Positions 40,901-48,115 of a stretch of DNA of 52,384 nt are shown here, in pieces. Source of the DNA: Acidimicrobiaceae bacterium (GTDB taxonomy: Bacteria; Actinomycetota; Acidimicrobiia; Acidimicrobiales; RAAP-2). The notes below the pieces were generated by a model, which was given only the letters and a program-made list of their open reading frames with translations, was not told the origin of the DNA and ran no database searches. Made by a program: the position numbers and the translations under genes. Each line of letters starts with the position of its first letter. The stretch's first letter is position 1. The stretch lies in contig CANFJV010000004.1 of assembly GCA_947447225.1 (NCBI GenBank), forward strand, positions 1 to 52,384, written 5' to 3'.

Positions 40901-41408
40901 TGAACTGGACGCAGAAATCGTTGCGACCTTTGCTTCTGCGGTGGCCGACGTGAACGAACACTTCTCGACGCTGGTGGCGATGTTGTTCCCTGGTGGAACA
41001 GGACGCCTCGTGCTGTCAGATCCTGATGATCTCCTCAATACCGGCGTGGAAATTGAAGTGCGACCCATGGGTCGAAATGTTCGCCGCGTGTCGTTGTTGT
41101 CCGGTGGCGAGCGGTCAATGGCAGCCTTGGCCTTTAGTTTTGCCATCTTCCGCTCCCGGCCCTCGCCCTTTTATCTCATGGACGAAGTCGAAGCAGCGCT
41201 TGACGATGTCAATCTGCACCGCTTCTTGGGTCTCATTGAGGAATTTCGCGACGAGGCGCAGCTCATCATCGTGTCGCACCAAAAACGCACGATGGAAGCG
41301 GGCGACGCGCTCTATGGCGTGACGATGAAGCCAGGTGGCTCAAGCCAAGTCGTGAGCCAAAAGGTGATCAGAAAAGCACCAGTTGAAGAACCCGTCGCAA
41401 CGCCATAG
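37902..41408 (+). CDS. smc: Chromosome segregation protein SMC
   Basis: 1168 residues from GTG 37902. Walker A is Gly31-Pro-Asn-Gly-Ser-Gly-Lys-Ser38. Two long coiled-coil arms rich in Ala, Glu and Arg flank a hinge near residues 500-650 (Gly-Ala-Val-Val-Val-Asp-Gly). The C-terminal head has the signature Leu-Leu-Ser-Gly-Gly-Glu-Arg-Ser and Walker B Phe-Tyr-Leu-Met-Asp-Glu-Val-Glu-Ala-Ala-Leu-Asp. It compacts and segregates the chromosome with ScpAB. The stop overlaps the ftsY GTG by 1 bp. Confidence 0.97.
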   Translation: MFLRSLTMKGFKSFADPTVLEFEPGVTVVVGPNGSGKSNVVDAVTWVLGAQGPRQLRSAKMEDVIFAGTASRSALGRAEVSLTIDNSSGDLAIETAEVTITRTLFRNGDSEYALNGTPCRLLDIQELLSDTGIGRSQHMIIGQGQLDAVLQARPEERRSIIEEAAGVLKHRRRRERAERRLAQTQENLERLGDLVREVRRQMRPLERQAIAARSHASLADELRDVRVYVAGQELAELIARRDAAEKEMAAIAAESATLRAELQQLDDEASEAAAELSSRREETLAGSLGRVQSLIERARGSVSVLNERHRSVLAALDASADVDVVSNLEAEAAHLHDQLVELDHDRVGLDPDRRSLISAEADLIEAERGVDSTQARLGVQEASEARAAAVARAAEARRRLSDSEHALNAATSRLTSAEQRVARRADVDATLVQRAEDARHAVEEHTAALRVANEALNGAEQQLSAAEAAAEAAADRSSRSEARAEALTRSLEELEGQNGREALQGLSGVIGALVDLVEIDEGWERAVEAAAGASVGAVVVDGRDAARAALRVLRDAGTSGLVLAPSTGQALSQPLPTRAAPLREHIRPRSGASSEVNQVLDALFGRAVLVDALDDAMELSLDRPDLIVVTMSGDRFATSGWRVHSTTGVVTRAAVEQASATALSDRAAASAASTSVSAERVRLQEARSVQTGAARLLDRSTADVASLERELASAADERAAADLAVVTAKADLATATTNNATIAETLREAEAALPDLDQTLATAQGVLETIGEAERAVALQREELNQHRRRLAIAEAELEERSRVLDRRRVEIERRLEGHAVEREQAAARRLRLEHTAETLLQLRSLVEAEQLRIAQVAQSVEGAYQTQMQAVRAGGERLEELRNRRSGLESSNQTLSNRQRANEVEVAELGLKMTSLTDHIERELGSTTTLVLGAQCPPLPEGIVASIHANNLAAKLQSLGPINPLALEELSALEERHRDLDEQVSDVRTARRDLQQVIGELDAEIVATFASAVADVNEHFSTLVAMLFPGGTGRLVLSDPDDLLNTGVEIEVRPMGRNVRRVSLLSGGERSMAALAFSFAIFRSRPSPFYLMDEVEAALDDVNLHRFLGLIEEFRDEAQLIIVSHQKRTMEAGDALYGVTMKPGGSSQVVSQKVIRKAPVEEPVATP

Positions 41409-42631
41409 TGGGTATGAACGCCGAAATGCTGCTTGCTGCTGTTGACCCAACACTTCTCCTCGTCGTCTTTTCCTCGGTCATCGTCCTTGGCGGGGGAGCC
41501 GTTGTTGTTCAGCGACGATCCGGACAACGACGCGAGACGCCACCAAGCGTGCCAGCGCCTTCCGCCGCGCCAGTTGCCAGCACAACGCTTGACCATTCAA
41601 GTGGACTCGGAGCCACCGAGGAAGTAGTTGACCCGGGCGACGCTCAACCGCTTGTTGTTGAAGCACCTGTTGGCGTTGAGGCCGCCGCTGCTGTGGTTGC
41701 AGCGCCGCCAACGGTCGAAGGTTCATTGCAAAAGAGTCGAGGACTGTTCTCGAGCCTTCGCGCCGCTCGTCGCCTGAAGGCAATTGACGAGGGCACATGG
41801 GAAGACTTGGAAGCAACAATGCTTCGAGCTGACGTAGGCGTGGCAACGACAGCACTGGTTCTGACTGCCCTCAAAGAACAGGTGAAAGAGGGCCTGATTT
41901 CAGATGACGCCGGCCTCTTCGCGGGACTGAAGCAACAACTCACGGCCGTTCTTGACCGCACGGTTCGACCCGCAAATGGCGAACTCGCGAGAACCTCGTC
42001 AGATGAGGCGGTAACGGTCTGGCTTGTCGTTGGCGTCAATGGCGTTGGTAAGACCACCACGATTGGAAAACTGGCCAATCGGGCAAGCAATGAAGGACTC
42101 AAAGTGCTCTTGGCTGCGGGAGACACCTTTCGGGCTGCGGCTGGCGAGCAACTCGCAACCTGGGGTGATCGATCCGATACTGAGGTCGTGCGCGGTGCCG
42201 CTGGTGGGGATCCATCGGCGATCATCTTTGACGCCTTGCAACGAGCCAAGGCCAAGAACTATGACGTGGTGTTGGCAGACACGGCTGGACGCCTACACAA
42301 CAAGGTGAACTTGGTTGAAGAACTCAAGAAAATTCGCCGAGTAGCGGACAAAGAGCCTGGAGACGTAACAGAAGTACTTCTTGTCATTGACGCAACGACT
42401 GGTCAAAATGCACTCGTTCAGGCTCGACAATTCACTGAAGCGGTCTCGGTCACTGGTGTCGTCCTCACCAAGCTTGATGGGACTGCCAAAGGTGGCGTGG
42501 TGTTGGCCATTGAGGCCGAACTCGGGATTCCTGTTCGCTTCATTGGTGTCGGCGAAGGGGTCAATGATCTCTTGGTCTTTGAACCACGTGCCTTTATCGA
42601 TGCGCTCGTTGGCGACGACCAACTAGGTTGA
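41408..42631 (+). CDS. ftsY: Signal recognition particle receptor FtsY
   Basis: 407 residues from GTG 41408 (ATG 41414 is an alternative). A hydrophobic N-terminal helix (about residues 9-31) suggests a membrane anchor, and an Ala/Pro/Val-rich linker follows, both usual in actinobacterial FtsY. The NG domain has G1 [11 protein letters not shown] near residue 208, Ala-Asp-Thr-Ala-Gly-Arg and [10 protein letters not shown]. It docks SRP-ribosome complexes at the membrane. ffh follows 6 bp later. Confidence 0.97.
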   Translation: MGMNAEMLLAAVDPTLLLVVFSSVIVLGGGAVVVQRRSGQRRETPPSVPAPSAAPVASTTLDHSSGLGATEEVVDPGDAQPLVVEAPVGVEAAAAVVAAPPTVEGSLQKSRGLFSSLRAARRLKAIDEGTWEDLEATMLRADVGVATTALVLTALKEQVKEGLISDDAGLFAGLKQQLTAVLDRTVRPANGELARTSSDEAVTVWLVVGVNGVGKTTTIGKLANRASNEGLKVLLAAGDTFRAAAGEQLATWGDRSDTEVVRGAAGGDPSAIIFDALQRAKAKNYDVVLADTAGRLHNKVNLVEELKKIRRVADKEPGDVTEVLLVIDATTGQNALVQARQFTEAVSVTGVVLTKLDGTAKGGVVLAIEAELGIPVRFIGVGEGVNDLLVFEPRAFIDALVGDDQLG

Positions 42632-42637
42632 GTTGAC

Positions 42638-44143
42638 GTGTTTGACGCCCTTTCAGATCGATTAGAGCGAATTGGTGGCCGCCTTCGCGGCCGCGGTCGT
42701 ATTTCGGCCCAAGATCTTGCTGAAGCACTTGGCGAAATCCGAACCGCATTGCTTGAAGCAGACGTCGAACTCTCTGTGGCTCGAGCGTTCTGTGACAATG
42801 TGGCCGCTCGATGCTCAATTGAGGAACTGAGTAAGTCCCTCACGCCTGGCCAACAGGTCGTGAAAGCAGTCCACGAAGAACTCATTTCCGTCCTTGGTGG
42901 CGAAACGCTCAAGATCACCTACGCCTCGCGCCCTCCAACGGTGATTCTGCTTGCCGGTCTCCAAGGCGCGGGTAAGACGACAACTGCAGGAAAACTCGCT
43001 ACTTGGTTTAAGAGTCAAGGTCGAAACCCCATGGTGGTGGCGGCTGACTTGCAGCGCCCAGCTGCAGTTGAACAACTGCGGATTTTGGCTGAACAAGCTG
43101 GTGTGGGCTTCCACTCCTTTGGGACTTCTCCCGTTGAAGTGGTGAAAAACGGTGTGGATGAAGCGGTCCGCATTGGTCGAGATGTCGTGATCTTGGACAC
43201 TGCCGGCCGACTTTCCATTGACGAAGCACTCATGGCCGAAGTGAAGGCCATTAGCGCTGCAACGACGCCGCACTACACCTTCTTGGTCATTGACGCGATG
43301 ACGGGTCAAGACGCCGTTCACACGGCAAAGGCGTTTGATGAGACGCTGGCCCTCGACGGCGTGGTGTTAACCAAACTTGACGGTGACGCCCGCGGTGGAG
43401 CAGCGCTGTCGGTCAAGTATGTGCTCGGAAAGCCGATTGCGTTTGCGTCTACTGGTGAGCGACTTGGCGACTTGGAGCTCTTTCACCCTGATCGGATGGC
43501 CGATCGTATTCTCGGCATGGGTGACGTGCTGTCGCTCATTGAACAAGCCGAGCGCACCATGGACACCGCCAAGCTCGGTGAATCTGCCGGGCGCATGCTT
43601 GCTGGTCAGTTCACGTTTGATGACTTCCTTGAACAAATGAACCAAATTAAAAAGATGGGTTCGTTTGGCTCGATTGCTCGGCTTATCCCTGGGATGGGCA
43701 AGCAGTTGAAAGAAGCGGCTTCTCAATTCGATGACCGAGAAATTGCGCGCATTGAAGGCATGGTGCATTCGATGACCGCCCAAGAACGGCAGAATCCAGA
43801 TCTCATTGATCGCTCACGACAGACTCGAATTGCTCATGGCTCGGGCCGAAGTGTGGCTGATGTTGCGGCCTTGCTCAAGCAGTTCAAGCAAATGGCAAAG
43901 ATGATGAAGTCGCTTGGCGGTGGGGGTGGAATGCCGCAGATGCCCGGTATGGGGAACCCACTTGCAATGCGCAAACAACTTCAAGCCATGTCACAAGCGA
44001 GCCCGGAGCAACTTTCTGGACTCCTTGGCGGGACACCAACCGGGGCGACCGCACCACCGCCGTGGGCAGCACAAAAACCTGCCAGTGGGTCCAAGAAGGG
44101 CAAGAAAAAAGGTGGTCGGGTCACTCCACCAAAGGGTCGGTGA
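42638..44143 (+). CDS. ffh: Signal recognition particle protein Ffh
   Basis: 501 residues from GTG 42638. The N domain is followed by the GTPase G1 [10 protein letters not shown] near residue 109, then Asp-Thr-Ala-Gly-Arg-Leu and [10 protein letters not shown]. The C-terminal M domain contains Met-rich stretches (Met-Ala-Lys-Met-Met-Lys-Ser, then [10 protein letters not shown]) and a basic tail. It binds signal sequences and 4.5S RNA; no SRP RNA gene is visible in the window. Confidence 0.97.
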   Translation: MFDALSDRLERIGGRLRGRGRISAQDLAEALGEIRTALLEADVELSVARAFCDNVAARCSIEELSKSLTPGQQVVKAVHEELISVLGGETLKITYASRPPTVILLAGLQGAGKTTTAGKLATWFKSQGRNPMVVAADLQRPAAVEQLRILAEQAGVGFHSFGTSPVEVVKNGVDEAVRIGRDVVILDTAGRLSIDEALMAEVKAISAATTPHYTFLVIDAMTGQDAVHTAKAFDETLALDGVVLTKLDGDARGGAALSVKYVLGKPIAFASTGERLGDLELFHPDRMADRILGMGDVLSLIEQAERTMDTAKLGESAGRMLAGQFTFDDFLEQMNQIKKMGSFGSIARLIPGMGKQLKEAASQFDDREIARIEGMVHSMTAQERQNPDLIDRSRQTRIAHGSGRSVADVAALLKQFKQMAKMMKSLGGGGGMPQMPGMGNPLAMRKQLQAMSQASPEQLSGLLGGTPTGATAPPPWAAQKPASGSKKGKKKGGRVTPPKGR

Positions 44144-44147
44144 CCAT

Positions 44148-44169
44148 CCCCTCGCTGAGGGGGTAGAGT
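44148..44169 (+). promoter_or_regulatory. Hairpin and -10 TAGAGT between ffh and rpsP
   Basis: CCCCTC (44148-44153) and GAGGGG (44157-44162) form a 6-bp stem with a 3-nt loop, directly followed by TAGAGT (44164-44169). A weak -35, GTGACC, lies 18 bp upstream of it. The site may combine partial termination of ffh with a start for the rpsP operon; the predicted leader is about 70 nt. Confidence 0.4.
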
Positions 44170-44244
44170 AAGAGTCCCGTGTGGCGTGCGCCCCGGGAAG
44201 AACCGCTCCGCCAATCGTGCGGAGACAACGAAGGGGCATCGATC

Positions 44245-44529
44245 GTGGCAGTCAAGCTTCGCCTCGTGCGAATGGGTAAGAAGAAGCAACCGACCTACCG
44301 TGTGGTCGCGGCCGACAGCCGCTCACCTCGCGACGGTCGTTTCTTGGAGATCCTTGGTACTTACGCTCCGCGTGGTGCTTCAAAGGCTGACCCAGAGACC
44401 ATTGTCAAGATTGACAGTGAAGCTGCACTCAAGTGGCTCCGCCAAGGCGCTCAGCCAACCGAACGAGTGGAAAAGCTCCTCAAGACCTCTGGTGTTTGGG
44501 AAGAGTTCACGGCGGCGAAGGCCAAGTGA
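44245..44529 (+). CDS. rpsP: 30S ribosomal protein S16
   Basis: 94 residues from GTG 44245, with AAGGGG 8 nt upstream; the longer frame from 44179 is leader sequence. The opening [11 protein letters not shown] and Tyr-Arg-Val-Val-Ala-Ala-Asp-Ser-Arg are typical of S16. Its stop overlaps the KH protein GTG by 3 bp. Confidence 0.97.
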   Translation: MAVKLRLVRMGKKKQPTYRVVAADSRSPRDGRFLEILGTYAPRGASKADPETIVKIDSEAALKWLRQGAQPTERVEKLLKTSGVWEEFTAAKAK

Positions 44530-44843
44530 CCGAAGACTACGAAGCAGGCGATGTGAACGTCGTTGACGAAGTCGACGACGAGACCATTGACGACGCTTCG
44601 ATTGAAGTCCCCGTCGCGGTGGCGAGCTACCTCACCAAGGCGCTCACCGACAACCCTGACGATGTTGCCATTGAGACGTCGGTCCGTGGCGACCAAGTGA
44701 AGTTGTCGGTCACGGTGAACCCTGCAGACATGGGACGCGTGATTGGCCGTCGTGGCCGCACCGCACAAGCACTCCGCACCCTCGTGGCCGCCGCTGGCGC
44801 CAAGTCGGGCGTGAAGACCAACGTCGACATCGTCGACGTCTGA
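44526..44843 (+). CDS. khpA: KH-domain RNA-binding protein KhpA
   Basis: 105 residues from GTG 44526 (GTGA overlap with rpsP). An acidic N-terminal extension of about 25 residues precedes the single KH domain, whose GxxG loop is Ile-Gly-Arg-Arg-Gly-Arg-Thr in the C-terminal third. The rpsP-khpA-rimM-trmD order is the standard Gram-positive one. KhpA acts with KhpB as a small-RNA/mRNA-binding pair in other bacteria; khpB is not in this window. Confidence 0.93.
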   Translation: MTEDYEAGDVNVVDEVDDETIDDASIEVPVAVASYLTKALTDNPDDVAIETSVRGDQVKLSVTVNPADMGRVIGRRGRTAQALRTLVAAAGAKSGVKTNVDIVDV

Positions 44844-44847
44844 GCAG

Positions 44848-45324
44848 TTGGCTGAGGAGCCGCTGCTTCTCGAAGTCGGGGTAATCACCAAACCTCACGG
44901 GCTCCGTGGGGAGGTGATTGTCCACCTCTTCAGTGACCTACCAGAACGCCTAGCGCCTGGCTCGGTACTCGAAACCGATCGCGGCGACCTTGAAGTCGCG
45001 TCGTCAAAGCCCCATCAGGGTCAATACATCGTGAAGTTTGTTGGAACAAACGACCGAAATGGCTCCGAGGCCCTTCGCAGCGTGGTGCTGAGAGCCGAGC
45101 CCATTGACGTCGAAGGCGTGCTGTGGGTCCATGAACTGATCGGCTGCACGGTCACGTCGACGCGAGGCGAACAATTTGGCTCCGTTCGTGCCGTTGAACA
45201 AAACCCGGCGTCTGATCTCTTAGTGACCTCGACCAAACACCTCGTGCCGTTGGCGTTCATTGTTGAGCACGAGCCCAATGTGGCCATCGTGGTCGACGTG
45301 CCTGAGGGTTTTTTGGAGCTGTAA
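44848..45324 (+). CDS. rimM: Ribosome maturation factor RimM
   Basis: 158 residues from TTG 44848. The N-terminal motif Gly-Val-Ile-Thr-Lys-Pro-His-Gly-Leu-Arg-Gly-Glu-Val is the family hallmark. The PRC-barrel-like second half has Leu-Ile-Gly-Cys-Thr-Val and ends Pro-Glu-Gly-Phe-Leu-Glu-Leu. It helps assemble the 30S head domain. The stop overlaps the trmD ATG by 1 bp. Confidence 0.95.
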   Translation: MAEEPLLLEVGVITKPHGLRGEVIVHLFSDLPERLAPGSVLETDRGDLEVASSKPHQGQYIVKFVGTNDRNGSEALRSVVLRAEPIDVEGVLWVHELIGCTVTSTRGEQFGSVRAVEQNPASDLLVTSTKHLVPLAFIVEHEPNVAIVVDVPEGFLEL

Positions 45325-46094
45325 TGCGCATTGACGTCTTCACCTTGTTCCCAGAGATTGTGACGGCGTATGCAGAAACGTCAATCCTTGGTCGCGCTCA
45401 ACAAGCTGGCGCCTTAACGGTTGCTGCTCATGACCTTCGAATTGGGGCCACCGATGCTCGCCACACGGTTGATGATGCACCTTTTGGTGGAGGGGCTGGC
45501 ATGGTGCTCATGCCAGAACCAGTCTTTAACGCGGTGGAGCAGATTGAAGCGACTGAACCAATGCACCGACCGCTGTTGTTTCTGTCGCCTACGGGTCGAA
45601 CCTTTACACAAGACGTGGCGCAAGAACTTTCTGCCTTGGACGGGTTTTCCTTGTTATGCGGTCGCTATGAAGGCGCTGATCAACGAATCATTGATGAATT
45701 GTGCGATGGAGAGATCTCCGTTGGCGATGTCGTGCTCGCCGGGGGAGAACTCGCTGCACTCGTCGTGATCGAAGCTGTTGGACGCTTGCTGCCTGGCGCA
45801 CTTGGCAATGCCAGTTCAACCACTGACGAGAGTTTTTCCGATGGCTTACTTGAGTACCCGCAGTACACAAGACCTTCGGAGTTTCGAGGCCATGAAGTTC
45901 CCGCAGTGCTGCGTTCTGGGAATCATGGCGAGGTTGAGCGTTGGCGCAGAGCGCAATCACTCCATCGAACGCTTCGTCGTCGACCTGATCTCATCGCTCG
46001 TCGAGGGGGACTTTCGCCGGAAGAAGTCAAACTCCTGACCCAGTTTGGTCTCAATGACGAGCTTCGTGATGAGGCCTCCTCAAAGTCCGGCTAG
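45324..46094 (+). CDS. trmD: tRNA (guanine37-N1)-methyltransferase
   Basis: 256 residues. Family motifs: Met-Arg-Ile-Asp-Val-Phe-Thr-Leu-Phe-Pro-Glu, Pro-Phe-Gly-Gly-Gly-Ala-Gly-Met-Val-Leu, the knotted SAM site Cys-Gly-Arg-Tyr-Glu-Gly-Ala-Asp-Gln-Arg-Ile, and Glu-Ile-Ser-Val-Gly-Asp-Val-Val-Leu-Ala-Gly-Gly-Glu. It makes m1G37 in tRNAs to prevent frameshifts. Confidence 0.97.
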   Translation: MRIDVFTLFPEIVTAYAETSILGRAQQAGALTVAAHDLRIGATDARHTVDDAPFGGGAGMVLMPEPVFNAVEQIEATEPMHRPLLFLSPTGRTFTQDVAQELSALDGFSLLCGRYEGADQRIIDELCDGEISVGDVVLAGGELAALVVIEAVGRLLPGALGNASSTTDESFSDGLLEYPQYTRPSEFRGHEVPAVLRSGNHGEVERWRRAQSLHRTLRRRPDLIARRGGLSPEEVKLLTQFGLNDELRDEASSKSG

Positions 46095-46097
46095 GAT
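46092..46097 (+). promoter_or_regulatory. -10-like TAGGAT upstream of rplS
   Basis: TAGGAT overlaps the trmD stop; a start about 7 nt later would leave a leader of about 28 nt with GGAAG before the rplS ATG. No -35 seen. Confidence 0.3.
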
Positions 46098-46132
46098 AAG
46101 ACGTCCGGTCAACACCTGAAGGAAGACCTCTC

Positions 46133-46486
46133 ATGCACCAGACTGAAGCTCTCGACATGGACTCGATGAAGTCCGACATCCCTGATTTCCGCCCTGGCGA
46201 CACCGTCAAGGTGCACGTGCGCGTCGTTGAAGGAAGCCGCGAGCGTGTTCAGGTCTTTCAAGGTGTGGTGATCCGTCGTCAAAACGGTGGCGTTTCTGAA
46301 ACATTCACCGTCCGCAAGGTGAGTTTCGGTGTTGGCGTTGAGCGCACCTTCCCTCTGCACGCACCAACGATCGCCAAACTCGAAGTCGAGTCCTACGGTG
46401 ACGTTCGTCGGGCAAAGTTGTACTACCTGCGTGACTTGCATGGCAAGGCTGCCAAGATCAAAGAGCGTCGCGTCGTTCGCGACTAA
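46133..46486 (+). CDS. rplS: 50S ribosomal protein L19
   Basis: 117 residues. The core has [11 protein letters not shown], then Phe-Gln-Gly-Val-Val-Ile and [12 protein letters not shown], ending in a basic stretch, as expected for L19. GGAAG precedes the ATG. Ends the rpsP-rplS ribosomal operon. Confidence 0.97.
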   Translation: MHQTEALDMDSMKSDIPDFRPGDTVKVHVRVVEGSRERVQVFQGVVIRRQNGGVSETFTVRKVSFGVGVERTFPLHAPTIAKLEVESYGDVRRAKLYYLRDLHGKAAKIKERRVVRD

Positions 46487-46533
46487 CTCGCAGCGATCCC
46501 CGGGTCGTACCGGGTCTTGAGATCGGTGTGTTG

Positions 46534-46827
46534 ATGAGCGAAGAGGACCTCGAGCGTTACGAGGATGCGATTGAACTCGCGCTCGTCCAAGAGTACAAAG
46601 CCGTGTTGCCGATGTTCACCCATGTGGTGGAGACTGAGCGCCGTTTTTACCTCTGCAACTCGGTGGACATGACGGTGAGAAATGACACGGTTCCCGCGTC
46701 AATCAGAGTAGTGATGACCGATTGCTGGGTCTGGGACATGTACCGGCCGGCTCGTTTTGTGCCGAGTGTGGAAGTCATCACGTTCAACGATGTGAACGTG
46801 GAGCGCCTTCCTGACGTGGAGTTGTAG
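46534..46827 (+). CDS. DUF2469 protein
   Basis: 97 residues from ATG 46534; GTG 46528 and TTG 46531 are also in frame, but actinobacterial homologues begin Met-Ser-x-Glu-Asp-Leu-Glu. Conserved features are Glu-Thr-Glu-Arg-Arg-Phe-Tyr-Leu and Trp-Val-Trp-Asp-Met-Tyr-Arg-Pro-Ala-Arg-Phe-Val. The family is nearly restricted to Actinobacteria and has no known function (mycobacterial Rv2901c group). In other actinobacteria lepB and rnhB usually lie between rplS and this gene; here they are absent. Confidence 0.92.
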   Translation: MSEEDLERYEDAIELALVQEYKAVLPMFTHVVETERRFYLCNSVDMTVRNDTVPASIRVVMTDCWVWDMYRPARFVPSVEVITFNDVNVERLPDVEL

Positions 46828-46829
46828 CG

Positions 46830-47597
46830 ATGGCTGGCAACGTCATTACCCGTCAAGACGGTGAGGTATTCACGGTAACCATTTCGAATCCTGCTCGCAA
46901 GAACGCTGCAACTCGCCAAATGTTCATCGACCTTGGCAGCGCGTTTCAGGCGGCCAAATCCTCTCGACTCTTGGTGTTGAAAGGCGATGGTGAGAATTTC
47001 TGCACCGGTGCAGATTTGAGCGATGAAGAAGGCATGGGTGGGCAAAGCCCCATTGACTTCATGCGAACGGTCAGCGAAGCAGCCCTTCAACTCCAGGCAC
47101 TCAAGATCCCGAAATTGGCCGTCGTCGATGGCCTGGCAGTTGGCGCAGGACTGTCACTTGCGGTTGGATGCGATCTGGTCTTGGCCACCGAAAGAGCAAC
47201 CTTTTCGGCAATTTTCACCCAGCGTGGGCTGTCACTTGATCTTGGTGCGTCGTGGTTGTTGCCTCGACGAGTTGGTATGGCCAAGGCCAAAGAACTTACC
47301 TTGCTCGCACACCTCATTGGTGCGGAAGAGGCGTTGTCTATGGGTTTGGTGAATTGGGTTGTGCCAACCGAAGAACTCACCGGGCGAGAAGCGCAACTCA
47401 CGAGCGCGTTGAGTTCTGCCGCGACCTTGGCGCTTGCCAGGTCGAACGCGTTGCTCGACCTCAGCCCAACCTTGTCGTTCGATGAAGCACTCGAAGCAGA
47501 GGCGCAGGCACAAGTTGCGAGCTTCACCTCGATTGATACACAAGAAGCAGCCATTGCTTTTTTTCAAAAGCGCAAAGCGCACTTCATCGGCCAATGA
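46830..47597 (+). CDS. Enoyl-CoA hydratase/isomerase (crotonase) family protein
   Basis: 255 residues starting 2 nt after the DUF2469 stop. The first oxyanion-hole segment is Gly-Glu-Asn-Phe-Cys-Thr-Gly-Ala-Asp-Leu. The second is Gly-Leu-Ala-Val-Gly-Ala-Gly-Leu-Ser-Leu-Ala-Val-Gly-Cys-Asp. Next is Gly-Leu-Ser-Leu-Asp-Leu-Gly-Ala-Ser-Trp-Leu-Leu-Pro-Arg-Arg-Val-Gly. The hydratase Glu pair is not obvious; the Asp in the third motif suggests an isomerase-like or other crotonase reaction. The acyl-CoA substrate is unknown. Confidence 0.9.
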   Translation: MAGNVITRQDGEVFTVTISNPARKNAATRQMFIDLGSAFQAAKSSRLLVLKGDGENFCTGADLSDEEGMGGQSPIDFMRTVSEAALQLQALKIPKLAVVDGLAVGAGLSLAVGCDLVLATERATFSAIFTQRGLSLDLGASWLLPRRVGMAKAKELTLLAHLIGAEEALSMGLVNWVVPTEELTGREAQLTSALSSAATLALARSNALLDLSPTLSFDEALEAEAQAQVASFTSIDTQEAAIAFFQKRKAHFIGQ

Positions 47598-48115
47598 CGC
47601 TTCGCCGTCGAATCATCGTGGCAGAACAAGACGGCACGCTTGATGCCATCACTGCACTTGGCGCCTTGAGCGGCAAGGGAATTGGCCTTGGCGTAGGAAT
47701 CAGCATCCTTGGCGGTCGACCACTTCCTGTAGCAGTGCGAGAACTCACCACACTTGATCACTTAGCCGACGGCGATCTCGTGGTCTTGCTTGACCCAGCG
47801 GGTTGCACACAATCTCAGGTTGCAGAAGCGGTTGATCTTCTTCGCTCAATGGCCGCACACGAAGTGACGTCGACGAGCGGTCCGACGTGGCAACTCCATG
47901 AGGCGCCGAATCGACCGCTGCCAACACGTGGCGCATTCTCGCTGTTTTTGTTGGCTCGAGAGGGACGCGAATCGCTGGCCCACTTAGAGGCCGCAACGGG
48001 CATCTCGGCAGTGGCAATTGGTGAGTCAGGTAGTGCCGGGGAAGTCTGGGAGTTTTGCTCAGCCGAGCAGGTCGTTGCGTTGGTGGAGCGTTCAAAAGGT
48101 TCAAATGCGTCATGA
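47594..48115 (+). CDS. Hypothetical protein, unknown family
   Basis: 173 residues; its ATG overlaps the crotonase stop by 4 bp and its own stop overlaps the next ATG by 4 bp, so it is very likely a real, co-translated gene. It is soluble, with alternating Gly-Leu-rich and Asp-rich segments (Leu-Val-Val-Leu-Leu-Asp-Pro-Ala-Gly-Cys) and no signal peptide or membrane helix. I cannot assign a family or active site. Its position suggests a link to the acyl-CoA enzyme upstream or the acyltransferase downstream. Confidence 0.75.
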   Translation: MTLRRRIIVAEQDGTLDAITALGALSGKGIGLGVGISILGGRPLPVAVRELTTLDHLADGDLVVLLDPAGCTQSQVAEAVDLLRSMAAHEVTSTSGPTWQLHEAPNRPLPTRGAFSLFLLAREGRESLAHLEAATGISAVAIGESGSAGEVWEFCSAEQVVALVERSKGSNAS

